Of a stretch of DNA of 41,476 nt, positions 1 through 7,843 are shown piece by piece. The position numbers and the translations under genes are program-made. The notes below the pieces were generated by a model. The model saw only the letters and a list, made by a program, of their open reading frames with translations, was not told the origin of the DNA and did no database searches. Positions within the stretch are counted from its first letter, which is position 1, and each line of letters starts with the position of its first letter. This stretch comes from Oscillospiraceae bacterium (GTDB lineage Bacteria > Bacillota > Clostridia > Oscillospirales > Oscillospiraceae). Where the stretch lies: assembly GCA_017455685.1 (NCBI GenBank), contig JAFSZH010000002.1:1-41476 (forward strand), read 5' to 3'.

Positions 1-312
1 AGCGGGAGCAGCGGCAGCCGGGGCGACCTCGGGGGCAGCGACGGGCGCGGGGGCGGCGCCGCCCACGGCCTCGCCGGGCTGACCGATGTAGCCCAGCAGG
101 CCTTTGACGGGGATGTCCTCCCCCTCCTGGGCCACGATCTTCAGCAGAACGCCGTCGAACTCGCTGGCCACTTCGTTGGTGAGCTTGTCGGTGGTGATCT
201 CCAGGATCACGTCGCCGGCCTTGACCGCGTCGCCCTCATGCTTGATCCAGGACGATACGGTGCCTTCTTCCATGGTAAGGCCCAGCTGGGGCATCAAAAT
301 CTCATGTGCCAT
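1..312 (-). CDS. 2-oxoacid dehydrogenase E2 (dihydrolipoamide acyltransferase), N-terminal part
   Basis: This is the first 104 codons of an E2 acyltransferase; the rest lies beyond the window edge. Residues 1-77 form a biotinyl/lipoyl domain, and the lipoyl-accepting lysine is K43 in the TDKLTNE motif. After residue 80 the protein becomes the Ala/Pro-rich flexible linker typical of E2 proteins, which lets the lipoyl arm swing between E1, E2 and E3. The ATG at 312 has GGGAGGG upstream and lies 16 nt after the E1 beta stop, so it is the distal gene of the operon. LplA at 4634 is the obvious enzyme to charge K43. Whether the acyl group is acetyl from pyruvate or from acetoin cannot be read here, because the catalytic domain is missing. 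Confidence 0.93.
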   Translation of the reverse strand, partial: MAHEILMPQLGLTMEEGTVSSWIKHEGDAVKAGDVILEITTDKLTNEVASEFDGVLLKIVAQEGEDIPVKGLLGYIGQPGEAVGGAAPAPVAAPEVAPAAAAPA

Positions 313-328
313 ATCTTTTGCCCTCCCG

Positions 329-1309
329 TTACTTATTCAGGACGCGCTTGACGGCCTTGACGATATCCTCCGGATGGGGGAAGTTCTGGTCCTCCAGCAC
401 GGGGCTGAACGGGGAGACGATGTTCAGGCCGCAGACACGCTCCACGGGAGCGTCCAGCTCGTCGAAGAGCTCCTCGGCGATCTGGGCGGAGAGTTCGCCG
501 GCGTAGCTGCCGCGCTTGACTTCCTCGGACACGATGATCACGTTGTGGGTCTTGGAAACGGACTCGCGGATGGCGTCCCAATCCAGAGGCACCAGAGAAC
601 GCAGGTCCAGGACCTCCACGTCGATGCCTTCCTTGGCCAGAGTCTCGGCGGCCTCCATGGAGAAGTTGACCTCGCGGCTCCAGGAGATGATGGTCAGGTC
701 CTTGCCCTCGCGGCGGACCTTGGCCTTGCCGATGGGGGTGATGTACTCGCCCTCGGGGATCTCTTCCTTGCGGGCGTACAGCAGCTTGTGCTCCATGACG
801 ATCACGGGATCGGGATCACGCATGGCGGCCTTGATCAGGCCCTTGGCGTCCTCGGCGGTGCAGGGGGCGACCACCTTCAGCCCGGGGAAGTGGCAGACCA
901 TGCCCTCCAGGGACTGGGAGTGCTGGCCGGCGTTGCGGCGGCCGGAGCCCATGGGCATACGCAGCACCAGGGGGATGGAGCACTGACCGCCGGACATGTA
1001 CTTGAGCTTGGCGGCCTGGTTGAACAGGGGGTCGGCGCACTCGGTGACGAAGTCGTCGTACATCAGCTCCACGCAGGGGTGCATGCCGCGCATGGCGGCG
1101 CCCACGGCCATGCCCACGAAGCCTTCCTCGGAGATGGGGGTGTCGATCACACGCAGGGGGCCGAACTCCTCCAGGAAGCCGCGGGTGATGGCGAACACGT
1201 TGCCCATTACGGCCATATCTTCGCCCATGATGAACATCTTGTCGTCACGGAGCATTTCCTCATGCAGGCCTTCGCCGATGGCCTTGCTGACAGTGATCTT
1301 CTTGCTCAT
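329..1309 (-). CDS. 2-oxoacid dehydrogenase E1 component, beta subunit
   Basis: The protein has 326 aa, the usual length for the E1 beta subunit of pyruvate, acetoin or branched-chain 2-oxoacid dehydrogenases. It carries the transketolase pyrimidine-binding domain at residues 4-178 (MGEDMAVMGNVF, DTPISEEGFVGMAVGAAMRG) and the transketolase C-terminal domain at about 195-320 (EVLDLRSLVPLDWDAI, with HNVIIVSEE after it). With E1 alpha it decarboxylates the oxoacid on thiamine diphosphate and acylates the lipoyl arm of E2. I chose the ATG at 1309: it overlaps the E1 alpha stop as ATGA and has GAAAGGTG upstream. A GTG four codons earlier (1321) is the alternative. The overlap implies translational coupling. 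Confidence 0.95.
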   Translation of the reverse strand: MSKKITVSKAIGEGLHEEMLRDDKMFIMGEDMAVMGNVFAITRGFLEEFGPLRVIDTPISEEGFVGMAVGAAMRGMHPCVELMYDDFVTECADPLFNQAAKLKYMSGGQCSIPLVLRMPMGSGRRNAGQHSQSLEGMVCHFPGLKVVAPCTAEDAKGLIKAAMRDPDPVIVMEHKLLYARKEEIPEGEYITPIGKAKVRREGKDLTIISWSREVNFSMEAAETLAKEGIDVEVLDLRSLVPLDWDAIRESVSKTHNVIIVSEEVKRGSYAGELSAQIAEELFDELDAPVERVCGLNIVSPFSPVLEDQNFPHPEDIVKAVKRVLNK

Positions 1310-2301
1310 CTTGCCACACACCTTTCGTTGTCAACAGTATACATGTCGTCCAGGACCTCGCTGGGATCGGGATAGGGGGACTCGTCGGCAAACTTGACGG
1401 CCTCGTCCATCTCCTGCTGGGCCTCGGCCTTGATCTTCTCCAGCTCTTCCTCCGTCACGCCGGACTCTACGAGCTTCTTGCCCATCTTCTCGATGGCGTC
1501 GTTCTTGAGCGCCTCTTCCATGTACTCGGCGGGGCGGTACACGGCGGGATCGCCGCAGTAGTGGCCCTGGTAACGGTAGACCTTCGCCTCGACCACGTAG
1601 GGGCCCTTGCCGCTGCGGGCGTGCTCCATGGCCTTCTCCATGGCCTCGTACACGGCCACCACGTCGGTGCCGTCCACGACGGCGTACTCCACGCCGTAAG
1701 CGGCGGCGCGGGTGGCCAGGTCGGGGGTGTTGGTGACGCGGTGGATCTCGGTGGAGACGCCGTAGCAGTTGTTCTCAATGAACCACACCATGGGGAGCTT
1801 CCAGGCCGCGGCCATGTTCAGGGATTCGTGGAAGGAGCCCTCGTTGGTGGAGCCGTCGCCGAAGCAGCCCACGGTGACGCTGTCGTCGCCCATGATCTTG
1901 CTGGCCAGCGCGCTGCCCGCGCTGATGGGCTGGCCCGCGCCCACGATGCCGTTGGCGCCCAGATGGTTCATCTTGGCCATGTCGGCAATGTGCATGGAGC
2001 CGCCCTTGCCCTTGCAGTAGCCGGTCTTCTTGCCGAACAGCTCGGCCATGGCCAGCTTGGGATCGGCGCCCCGGGCGATGGCGTGGCCGTGTCCCCGGTG
2101 GGTGCTGGTGAAGAAGTCCTGAGGCTTGATGGCGGCGAAAGCGCCGGCCTCGGCGCCCTCCTGCCCGATGCTCAGGTGGATGTTGCCGGCCAGCATGCCC
2201 TTGGTGAAGCACTCCGCCGCGTGTTCCTCAAACGAGCGGATACGCACCATGGTCCGGTACAGGTCCAGTAAAAACTCCTTGGGATAGTTTTCGAATGCCA
2301 A
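1306..2301 (-). CDS. 2-oxoacid dehydrogenase E1 component, alpha subunit
   Basis: The protein has 331 aa from the chosen TTG start. The thiamine diphosphate motif is clear: GDGSTNEGSFHE at about residues 148-159, with the closing NN about 30 residues later (FIENNCYGVS). HRGHGHAIARG and GKGGSMHI are also typical of the AcoA/PdhA family. It forms an alpha2beta2 E1 with the next gene. The TTG at 2301 is preferred because AGAAAGGTG sits 8 nt upstream; a GTG at 2310 and a TTG at 2328 are possible longer starts with poorer spacing. The length and sequence fit acetoin dehydrogenase-type as well as pyruvate dehydrogenase-type E1 enzymes, so the substrate is left open. It lies 40 nt after the PPC gene. 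Confidence 0.93.
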   Translation of the reverse strand: MAFENYPKEFLLDLYRTMVRIRSFEEHAAECFTKGMLAGNIHLSIGQEGAEAGAFAAIKPQDFFTSTHRGHGHAIARGADPKLAMAELFGKKTGYCKGKGGSMHIADMAKMNHLGANGIVGAGQPISAGSALASKIMGDDSVTVGCFGDGSTNEGSFHESLNMAAAWKLPMVWFIENNCYGVSTEIHRVTNTPDLATRAAAYGVEYAVVDGTDVVAVYEAMEKAMEHARSGKGPYVVEAKVYRYQGHYCGDPAVYRPAEYMEEALKNDAIEKMGKKLVESGVTEEELEKIKAEAQQEMDEAVKFADESPYPDPSEVLDDMYTVDNERCVAR

Positions 2302-2341
2302 TTTTGTCACACCTTTCTGATTATTCAAAATAAATTGGTCT

Positions 2342-2818
2342 TCAGTTTTGTCTGGGGGCGAACAGAGGCACTTCCAGCTCGTCGTCGAACTTGCGTCCCA
2401 TGACCATGCCTTCGATCTCCGCGATCACCACGTCCACCGTCAGCAGCACCTTGGTGCCCTCCACCAGGTGTCCGCCGTGGGCGGTGCCGTAGCGGTCGCT
2501 GAGGGAGACGTGCACGTGGAGGTTGGTGTTGCCCTCGTCGTCGTGGCAGACGATGCCCGAAGCGCTGAGGAGCTCGATGGGGCCGGTGAGGTGCAGCGTC
2601 TCGCCGTAGCCGTAGCCGGCTTTGGTGGGCAGCTCCACCGGATTGCAGTAATACACGCCGTTGAGAGAACCGATCGCGCTGAGGATCACGCCGTTGTTGA
2701 TGTTCGCACGCCTGCAGGCCTCGGTCAGGCCGAGCAGAACGTCCGTGCCGGGTTTGAGTCGGAGCGGGACCACGCGGGAAATGCGGCCTTCTGCCATTGC
2801 GATGTCGTAATCTGCCAT
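2342..2818 (-). CDS. PPC/DUF296-domain protein
   Basis: This is a small protein of 158 aa made almost wholly of one PPC (DUF296) domain, the fold shared by plant AT-hook proteins and short bacterial proteins of unknown role. The conserved core is visible: GVILSAIGSLNGVYY at about 44-58 and the metal-type histidines H101 and H103 in LHVHVSLSD, with GGHL (H117) after them. The bacterial form has no AT-hook, so DNA binding should not be assumed. The ATG at 2818 has a full AAGGAGG upstream. It sits between the MBL-fold gene and E1 alpha on the same strand with short gaps, so it is probably co-transcribed with the dehydrogenase. Its function there is unknown to me. Confidence 0.88.
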   Translation of the reverse strand: MADYDIAMAEGRISRVVPLRLKPGTDVLLGLTEACRRANINNGVILSAIGSLNGVYYCNPVELPTKAGYGYGETLHLTGPIELLSASGIVCHDDEGNTNLHVHVSLSDRYGTAHGGHLVEGTKVLLTVDVVIAEIEGMVMGRKFDDELEVPLFAPRQN

Positions 2819-2879
2819 AAGTATCCTCCTTAAAATATCATGATTCGGGCTGTTTATTTTCTTGCTTTGCGCTTGTCCG

Positions 2880-3629
2880 TTATAAGATGAGCCGCTGGAA
2901 GGGCTCGGTCAGCGCCAGAGCGTCCGGGCGCTCCCGGTCCCATCGGGCCAGGTCCCGCTGCAGCCGGGCCCGATGGCCCGTGGCGTCGTCCCCGTCGAAG
3001 GGGACGTGGTAGACCACGATGCTCTCCGTGTTCAGCTCGCCCCGGAAGAACCTTCCCGTCCGCAGGGCGCTGAAAAAGAGCGGATTTACGAACACGGCCC
3101 GCAGCCGCTCCCCGCCCAGGGAGCGCAGGTCCTCGTTCACGTAGTCCACGTCGGCGGTGAAGGCCAGCCGCTTCTCCCCAAAGGTCAGCACGTAGCAGAA
3201 GTGCTCCACGTGCTCGAATTTTTTATCCAGATGCCGGGTGCGGAAGGCCCTCACGCAGATCCCCGGTTCGATTTGATACCGGGCCCGGTCGGTCCTGTCC
3301 GAGAGCAGCGCCCCGGGGACGCCCCTCTCCCGCAGGAGATCCGTGAGCCCGCTCTCCCGCACCGCGCCGGTGTCCGGCAGGAAAACGCCCCTGACGGCGC
3401 GGCGGCGCAGCAGCTCCTCCGTCATGGGCAGGGACAGGTGATCCGGGTGGAGGTGGGTAAAGAGCAGGTAATCCAGCCGCTCAAAGGGAGCCCGCCCTGC
3501 CAGAAGCGCCTCCCGGCTCTCCTCGGAGGGGGCGCTGAAGGGATGTCCTTCAGGCCCGAATACGCCGTCCAGAAGGAGCGCCGTGCCCTCGTATTCCAGC
3601 AGCACGCCCGCGTTGGCGACGAGCGTCAC
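2880..3629 (-). CDS. metallo-beta-lactamase fold hydrolase
   Basis: This 249-aa protein has the HxHxDH signature of the metallo-beta-lactamase superfamily (THLHPDHLS, with H59, H61, D63 and H64). A later histidine in TRHLDKKFEHVEH and the FTADVDY aspartate complete a plausible di-metal site. It resembles the UlaG/RomA-like branch (N-terminal GVLLEYEGTALLLDG) rather than beta-lactamases or glyoxalases. No signal peptide is seen, so it should be cytoplasmic. The GTG start at 3629 has GGGAGAG upstream; no better start was found. It is the first gene of the minus-strand run leading into the dehydrogenase operon. The substrate is unknown. Confidence 0.82.
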   Translation of the reverse strand: MTLVANAGVLLEYEGTALLLDGVFGPEGHPFSAPSEESREALLAGRAPFERLDYLLFTHLHPDHLSLPMTEELLRRRAVRGVFLPDTGAVRESGLTDLLRERGVPGALLSDRTDRARYQIEPGICVRAFRTRHLDKKFEHVEHFCYVLTFGEKRLAFTADVDYVNEDLRSLGGERLRAVFVNPLFFSALRTGRFFRGELNTESIVVYHVPFDGDDATGHRARLQRDLARWDRERPDALALTEPFQRLIL

Positions 3630-3664
3630 GACCAGCTCTCCCGTGGCGGCTTCCTCCCCTCCCG

Positions 3665-3683
3665 CGAGACATCTTATGTCTCG
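3665..3683. promoter_or_regulatory. perfect inverted repeat, candidate GntR operator
   Basis: CGAGACAT-CTT-ATGTCTCG is a perfect 8-bp inverted repeat with a 3-bp centre. Its core AGACATCTTATG recurs as AGACATCTTACG on the opposite strand at 3889-3907, next to the gntR promoter. It lies in the 5' leader of the MBL gene. A short RNA hairpin is an alternative reading. That the protein from 3939 binds it is inference. Confidence 0.6.
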
Positions 3684-3746
3684 AAGCCCGATCGATCGCA
3701 GCGGGGAGATTTCGCCGCAGGGCCATCTTACCCCACTCTGGCTTTC

Positions 3747-3775
3747 AGTTTATTCGCATTCCCGAAAAAAGTCAA
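3747..3775 (-). promoter_or_regulatory. candidate promoter for the MBL/PPC/dehydrogenase operon
   Basis: On the minus strand TTGACT and TAAACT are separated by 17 nt, matching the sigma-A consensus at 5 and 4 positions. The predicted transcript would begin near 3740 and run through the palindrome at 3665-3683 before the GTG at 3629. The 309-nt divergent interval 3630-3938 holds this promoter, the gntR promoter and the two repeat sites; I see no gene in it. Confidence 0.5.
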
Positions 3776-3873
3776 TCTCAAACTGGAAAAGCCGCTGTTT
3801 TTCAGCACTATTACTATATTTTGCCGGGCTTTGTGGCCGTTTTGACGGAATTGGGATTTCTCCGCGTTTCTTC

Positions 3874-3902
3874 TTGAAAAAAAGCCCGTTATGTCGTAAG
3901 AT
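3874..3902 (+). promoter_or_regulatory. candidate gntR-lplA promoter
   Basis: TTGAAA and TAAGAT are separated by 17 nt on the plus strand. The -10 hexamer lies inside the second AGACATCTTACG element (minus strand, 3889-3907), which would let the regulator block its own transcription. The ATG follows 36 nt later. Confidence 0.5.
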
Positions 3903-3907
3903 GTCTT
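3889..3907. promoter_or_regulatory. second copy of the candidate GntR operator
   Basis: Read on the minus strand this is AAGACATCTTACGACATAA. It shares AGACATCTTAnG with the perfect palindrome at 3665-3683, and the second arm is imperfect. A further CCATCTTAC half-site lies at 3723-3731. Three such words within 245 nt of the divergent region support a real binding site. Confidence 0.55.
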
Positions 3908-3938
3908 TGAGAAAAAGCTGCGATTCCGGAGGTGTCCC

Positions 3939-4622
3939 ATGACGAAATCATCTTCTTCTCCCCTGTCCGAGCAGGCTGCCCATCAGATCATGGATATGAT
4001 CCTGGTGGAGCACCGCTTCAACGCCGGGGACAAGCTGCCCAACGAGACCGAGCTGGCCGAGGAGCTGGGCATCAGCCGCGTCACGCTGCGGGAGGCGGTG
4101 CGCATGGTCTGCGCCCGGGGCCTGGTGGAGATCCGCCGGGGCGTGGGCACCTACGTGGTCTCCGCGGACCCGGCCATCCTGGCCGACGGCGGCTTCTCTC
4201 CCCTGGACGCCTCCGGCGCGGGCATCCGGGACCTGCTGGAGATCCGGCTGATGGTGGAGCCCATGGCCGCCTATTACGCCGCCAAGCGGGCCTCCGACGA
4301 GGAGATCGAGGCCATTGACGCCCACCGCCGGCGCATCGAGGAACTGGCTGCCGAGGGCCGCAGCTTCCTCCACGACGAGCAGGATTTCCACATCGCCATC
4401 GCCACCGCCAGCCACAACCTGCTGATGGAGCGGCTGCTGCCCATCATCAACCGATCCATCACCGCCGATCTGATGTATTTCAAGGAGAGCACCGATTACT
4501 CCCTCCGGGACCACCGGGAGATCGTGCAGTATATCCGCGACCGGGACCCGGCGGCCGCCAAGGCCGCCATGCGCATGCATATCGTCCACTGCTTCCGGAT
4601 CGCCGGACAGGAGATCGACTGA
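3939..4622 (+). CDS. GntR-family regulator, FadR/FCD type
   Basis: This is a 227-aa transcription factor. Residues 8-75 are the GntR winged helix (NETELAEELGISRVTLREAVRMV is the helix-turn-helix; VEIRRGVGTYV is the wing). Residues about 95-215 are an all-helical FCD ligand domain, with the acidic/histidine metal-site residues visible in DFHIAIATASHN and in the C-terminal HIVHCFRI. FCD regulators usually sense carboxylic acids. The ATG at 3939 has GGAGGTG upstream. The gene is 11 nt before lplA and divergent from the dehydrogenase operon, so it probably controls both and itself. The effector could be a 2-oxoacid, lactate or a lipoate-related acid; this is inference. Confidence 0.92.
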   Translation: MTKSSSSPLSEQAAHQIMDMILVEHRFNAGDKLPNETELAEELGISRVTLREAVRMVCARGLVEIRRGVGTYVVSADPAILADGGFSPLDASGAGIRDLLEIRLMVEPMAAYYAAKRASDEEIEAIDAHRRRIEELAAEGRSFLHDEQDFHIAIATASHNLLMERLLPIINRSITADLMYFKESTDYSLRDHREIVQYIRDRDPAAAKAAMRMHIVHCFRIAGQEID

Positions 4623-4633
4623 AAGAGGCCGCC

Positions 4634-5629
4634 ATGAAGCTGACCTGTTTTGATCTGGCCACCACGGATCCCGCCTTCAACCTGGCCGCCGAGCAGTACG
4701 TGTTCGACTGCCTGCCCCGGGACCGGGCTTATTTCATGCTCTGGCAGAACGACAACGCCGTCATCGTCGGCAAGTACCAGAACACCCTGGCCGAGATCGA
4801 CGAAAGCTTCGTCCGGGAGCACGGCGTCAAGGTGGTACGCCGTCTCTCCGGCGGCGGCGCGGTCTACCACGACCTGGGCAATCTGAATTTCACCTTCATC
4901 ACCGACGCGGGGGAGCTCGCCGCTCTGGACCTGCGGAGGTTCTGTGAGCCCATCGCGGAGGTCCTGGGCTCCTTCGGCGTGACCGCCGAGATCAACGGCC
5001 GCAACGACATGACCGTCGAGGGGAAAAAGATCTCCGGCAACTCCCAGTATCTGCGCCAGGGCCGGGTGATGCACCACGGCACGATCCTCTTCGACTCCGA
5101 TCTCTCAACGGTGTCCCGTGCGCTGCGGGCCGACGAGAGCAAATTCACCTCCAAGGCCGCCAAGTCCGTGCGCAGCCGGGTGGCCAACGTGTCGGAGTAC
5201 CTGCCGGAGGCGGTGAGCCTGGCTGCCTTCCGCGCCGCCCTGCTCTCCCGCTTTACGGCGCGGGAGGGCGCGGAGCTCCGCTCCTTCACCGGGGCCGACG
5301 TGGAGAACATCCGGCGGCTGCAGCGGGAGCGCTATGATACCTGGGAGTGGAATTACGGCTTCTCCCCGGCCTATACCGTGCGCCGCCGCGCCCGGATCGA
5401 GGGCTGCGGCTCCGTGGAGGCACAGCTCTCCGTGGAAAACGGTCTGGTCACGGACGCCCGGTTTTTCGGCGATTACTTCTGCGTGGAGGAGCCGGAGGGC
5501 CTGGCCGCCCGGCTGATCGGCTGCCGGGCCGACGAGGCCGGGTACCGCGCTGCCCTGTCGGGCACGGACGCGTCCCGGTTCATCGTGGGGCTGGACAGCG
5601 AGGCCCTGATCCGCCTCTTATGTGACTGA
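4634..5629 (+). CDS. lplA: lipoate-protein ligase A
   Basis: The 331-aa enzyme activates lipoate with ATP and transfers it to the lysine of lipoyl domains. The catalytic domain shows the lipoate loop RRLSGGGAVYHDLGN at 69-83 and GRNDMTVEGKKISGNSQ at about 122-138, where K132 corresponds to the conserved lysine that contacts lipoyl-AMP. The C-terminal third (from about residue 240, starting near YDTWEWNYG) is the small accessory domain, so this is the full-length one-polypeptide LplA. The ATG at 4634 follows AAAGAGG. The gene is in an apparent operon with gntR and opposite the E2 gene it would modify, a direct functional link. No lipoate synthase (lipA) or lipB is visible, so scavenging is implied within this window. 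Confidence 0.95.
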   Translation: MKLTCFDLATTDPAFNLAAEQYVFDCLPRDRAYFMLWQNDNAVIVGKYQNTLAEIDESFVREHGVKVVRRLSGGGAVYHDLGNLNFTFITDAGELAALDLRRFCEPIAEVLGSFGVTAEINGRNDMTVEGKKISGNSQYLRQGRVMHHGTILFDSDLSTVSRALRADESKFTSKAAKSVRSRVANVSEYLPEAVSLAAFRAALLSRFTAREGAELRSFTGADVENIRRLQRERYDTWEWNYGFSPAYTVRRRARIEGCGSVEAQLSVENGLVTDARFFGDYFCVEEPEGLAARLIGCRADEAGYRAALSGTDASRFIVGLDSEALIRLLCD

Positions 5630-5633
5630 TCAT

Positions 5634-5668
5634 GCCGCCGCTCCGGATTGACAGTTCCGGGGCGGCAA
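5634..5668 (+). terminator. weak hairpin after lplA
   Basis: The GCCGCC-type arm after the stop pairs with the GGGGCGGC arm at 5659-5667 around a short loop, but no T-run follows (AATGTAAAAT). It overlaps the lysA-like promoter, so it may only attenuate read-through. Confidence 0.3.
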
Positions 5669-5676
5669 TGTAAAAT
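5648..5676 (+). promoter_or_regulatory. lysA-like gene promoter
   Basis: A perfect TTGACA and TAAAAT (5 of 6) are separated by exactly 17 nt. A transcript from here would start near 5683, after the ATG at 5679, which supports the ATG at 5709 as the true start. Confidence 0.7.
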
Positions 5677-5708
5677 ATGTGCAATTTTCAAGGATCCCGG
5701 GTGATCAT

Positions 5709-7004
5709 ATGATCTCATCCAACATTACAAGAAACAACGCCGGTGTCGTCTGTTTCGCCGGACACAGCGTTGCCGCGCTGGCGGAAGAATACGGCACGCC
5801 CCTCTACCTGATGGATGAGGAGCGTCTCCGTTCCAACTGCCGCATGTATCTGAACGCCTTTGCGACCCACTTCGGCCCCGGCTCTCGGGTGCTGTATGCG
5901 GCCAAGGCCTGTTCCTTTAAGGAGATCTTCCGCATCGCCGCCGAGGAAGGAATGGGACTGGACACTGTGTCCATCGGGGAGGCTTACACCGCTCTGGCCG
6001 CCGGATTCCCGGCGGAACGGATCTATTTCCACGGCGACGCCAAGACCGATAAAGATATCCGTTTCGCACTGGAGCACGGTCTGGGCTGCGTGGTAGCAGA
6101 CAATCCCGACGAGCTTGCCCTGCTCAACGCCGAGGCGAAGCGTCTGGGCATCCGCCAGAAGGTCCTGCTTCGTATCACTCCGGGCATTGATCCTCATACC
6201 TATGAGGCCGTCAACACCGGCACCGTGGACGTCAAATTCGGCGTGCCCATTGAAACGGGCCAGGCCGAGGCCTTCGTCCGCGCGGCGATGGCGATGGAGC
6301 ATCTTGACGCAGCCGGGCTGCATTGTCATGTGGGGTCCGAGGTCTTCGACGAGGACGTATTCCAGCGCACCTGCGACGTGATGGTGGACTTTATGGCCCG
6401 GGTGCACGGCTCTCTGGGCTTCACAGCCCGGGAGCTGGATCTGGGCGGCGGCTACGGCGTGCGCTATGTGGATTCCGATCCCGCCGCGGACATCCCCGCG
6501 CGGATCGGTGAGGTAGCCGCGCACCTGCGCGCTCTTGTTGACCGGGCCGGACTGCCCATGCCCTATGTGCTGATGGAGCCTGGCCGGAGCATCGTGGCCG
6601 ATGCGGGCATGACTGTCTACACGGTCAGCACCGTCAAGCGCATCCCCCGCTGCAAGAACTACGTGATCGTGGACGGCGGTATGGCCGACAACCCCCGCTG
6701 GTGTCTCTACCGGGCACGCTACACCGTGCTCCACGGCCTGCGTCAGGACGGCGAAACGGACGTTTTCGATCTGGCGGGCCGCTGCTGCGAGAGCGGCGAC
6801 GTGATCCAGCCCGCCGTGACGCTGCCCGCGGACGTATGCCGGGGTGATCTGGTGTGCGTCTGTACCACCGGCGCTTACAACTATTCCATGGCCTCCAATT
6901 ACAACCGGCTGGGCCGCCCGCCGGTGGTCATGCTCTCCGGGGACGGCGCGCGTCTGGCCGTGCGGCGGGAAACGCCGGAGGACCTGATCGCGCTGGATCT
7001 CTGA
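5709..7004 (+). CDS. lysA: diaminopimelate decarboxylase (fold-type III PLP decarboxylase)
   Basis: The 431-aa protein is an alanine-racemase-fold PLP decarboxylase. K66 in VLYAAKACS is the expected Schiff-base lysine. CHVGSEVFDEDVF, LDLGGGYGVRY and EPGRSIVA match the phosphate-binding and substrate motifs. RCCESGD, with the tyrosine in GAYNYSMASNYNR, matches the C-terminal beta-barrel residues that complete the dimer active site. It would convert meso-diaminopimelate to lysine. The ATG at 5709 is preferred over the in-frame ATG at 5679, which lies upstream of the predicted transcript start. No other lysine-pathway gene is near, so a related ornithine/arginine-type substrate cannot be excluded. 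Confidence 0.88.
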   Translation: MISSNITRNNAGVVCFAGHSVAALAEEYGTPLYLMDEERLRSNCRMYLNAFATHFGPGSRVLYAAKACSFKEIFRIAAEEGMGLDTVSIGEAYTALAAGFPAERIYFHGDAKTDKDIRFALEHGLGCVVADNPDELALLNAEAKRLGIRQKVLLRITPGIDPHTYEAVNTGTVDVKFGVPIETGQAEAFVRAAMAMEHLDAAGLHCHVGSEVFDEDVFQRTCDVMVDFMARVHGSLGFTARELDLGGGYGVRYVDSDPAADIPARIGEVAAHLRALVDRAGLPMPYVLMEPGRSIVADAGMTVYTVSTVKRIPRCKNYVIVDGGMADNPRWCLYRARYTVLHGLRQDGETDVFDLAGRCCESGDVIQPAVTLPADVCRGDLVCVCTTGAYNYSMASNYNRLGRPPVVMLSGDGARLAVRRETPEDLIALDL

Positions 7005-7010
7005 CCCGGG

Positions 7011-7053
7011 AAAAAAACGGATCGCTATGATCAACACAGCGATCCGTTTTTTA
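7011..7053. terminator. bidirectional intrinsic terminator
   Basis: A-rich tract, ACGGATCGCT, an 11-nt loop, AGCGATCCGT and a T-run form a clean hairpin with U-tracts in both directions. It serves the lysA-like gene on the plus strand and the convergent gntR gene on the minus strand. Confidence 0.9.
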
Positions 7054-7086
7054 TTCTATCTGGCTTCGTCGTATTTCCGGGTCTAT

Positions 7087-7773
7087 TTACAGGTCGTCGC
7101 GGAACACCGTCAGGTGGTAGAACGCGTTTTCCCGGAACAGCCGGGAAATGGCGCTGCCGGGCTTCTTCTCCAGCATATCCTGATAGCTGAGCCGGTGGGA
7201 CGCGGCCTGCTCCTTCAGGGAGCGTTTGTTGTCCAGCTTGCTGACCTCTGCCAAGAAGAACTTAAACATTTCTCGCTGGTTATCAAAGGCTTCCTGAATA
7301 TAGCTGTTATGGGCGCCGGCAATAATTGCTGCATGGAACTCGTAGTCCCACCTGGAGAACTCCGCCAGATCGTCGCTGTTTTCCATGTGGATGAGGGCGT
7401 ATTCCAGCGCCCGGAAATCGTTTTCCGTGGCCCGGTACGCGAAGAGCTCGATGGCCTTGAACTCAATGGCCTGGCGAAACTCAAAAAATTCCAGGAACTG
7501 GCTGGACGAAAGCTCCTTTTGGGGATGCTCTTTTTCCTTGTAAGGAATGCGGACGAAGGAGCCGATGCCCACTCTCGTCTCCACAAGTCCCTGGGCCAGG
7601 AGCCGCTGGATGGCCGCGCGGACGCTGGACCGGCTGACGCCGAACATCTCGCAAAGCTGTGCCTCGGAGGGCAGCTTGTCACCATCGTTCCAGAAGCCCT
7701 CGCTAATCCGGAAAACGATCCCGTTGTAAACTTCCTCGCTGCGGGTGAGATACCCGCTGGTTGGTCTGGTCAT
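7087..7773 (-). CDS. GntR-family regulator, FadR/FCD type (TRAP operon side)
   Basis: This is a 228-aa regulator with an N-terminal winged helix (residues about 8-75: LPSEAQLCEMFGVSRSSVRAAIQRL, then VETRVGIGSFV) and an FCD domain (EFRQAIEFKAIELFAYRAT, then DYEFHAAIIAGAHNSYI, and a C-terminal ENAFYHL). The start at 7773 follows AAGGGAAG; an in-frame ATG 24 codons upstream lies in the region of the predicted promoter and is unlikely. It has its own promoter, and a motif there is shared with the dctP promoter, so I infer that it controls the TRAP operon and itself. The ligand is probably a carboxylate taken up by that transporter. Confidence 0.9.
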   Translation of the reverse strand: MTRPTSGYLTRSEEVYNGIVFRISEGFWNDGDKLPSEAQLCEMFGVSRSSVRAAIQRLLAQGLVETRVGIGSFVRIPYKEKEHPQKELSSSQFLEFFEFRQAIEFKAIELFAYRATENDFRALEYALIHMENSDDLAEFSRWDYEFHAAIIAGAHNSYIQEAFDNQREMFKFFLAEVSKLDNKRSLKEQAASHRLSYQDMLEKKPGSAISRLFRENAFYHLTVFRDDL

Positions 7774-7843
7774 GACGCATCTTCCCTTTTTTCTGCCGGT
7801 TTTCGCCGGAATATCGCGTATGGACGCCGATTTCGTACAGGGC

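Noticed and set aside
104..1375. 423-codon open frame on the plus strand opposite the E1 genes
   Set aside because: It is antisense to well-recognised E1 alpha/beta and E2 genes, is rich in Gly/His/Asp/Val as expected for the complement of high-GC codons, and shows no family motif.
5679..5708. Ten-codon N-terminal extension of the lysA-like gene
   Set aside because: The ATG at 5679 lies 3 nt after the -10 hexamer, so it would be upstream of the transcript start, and it has no ribosome site.
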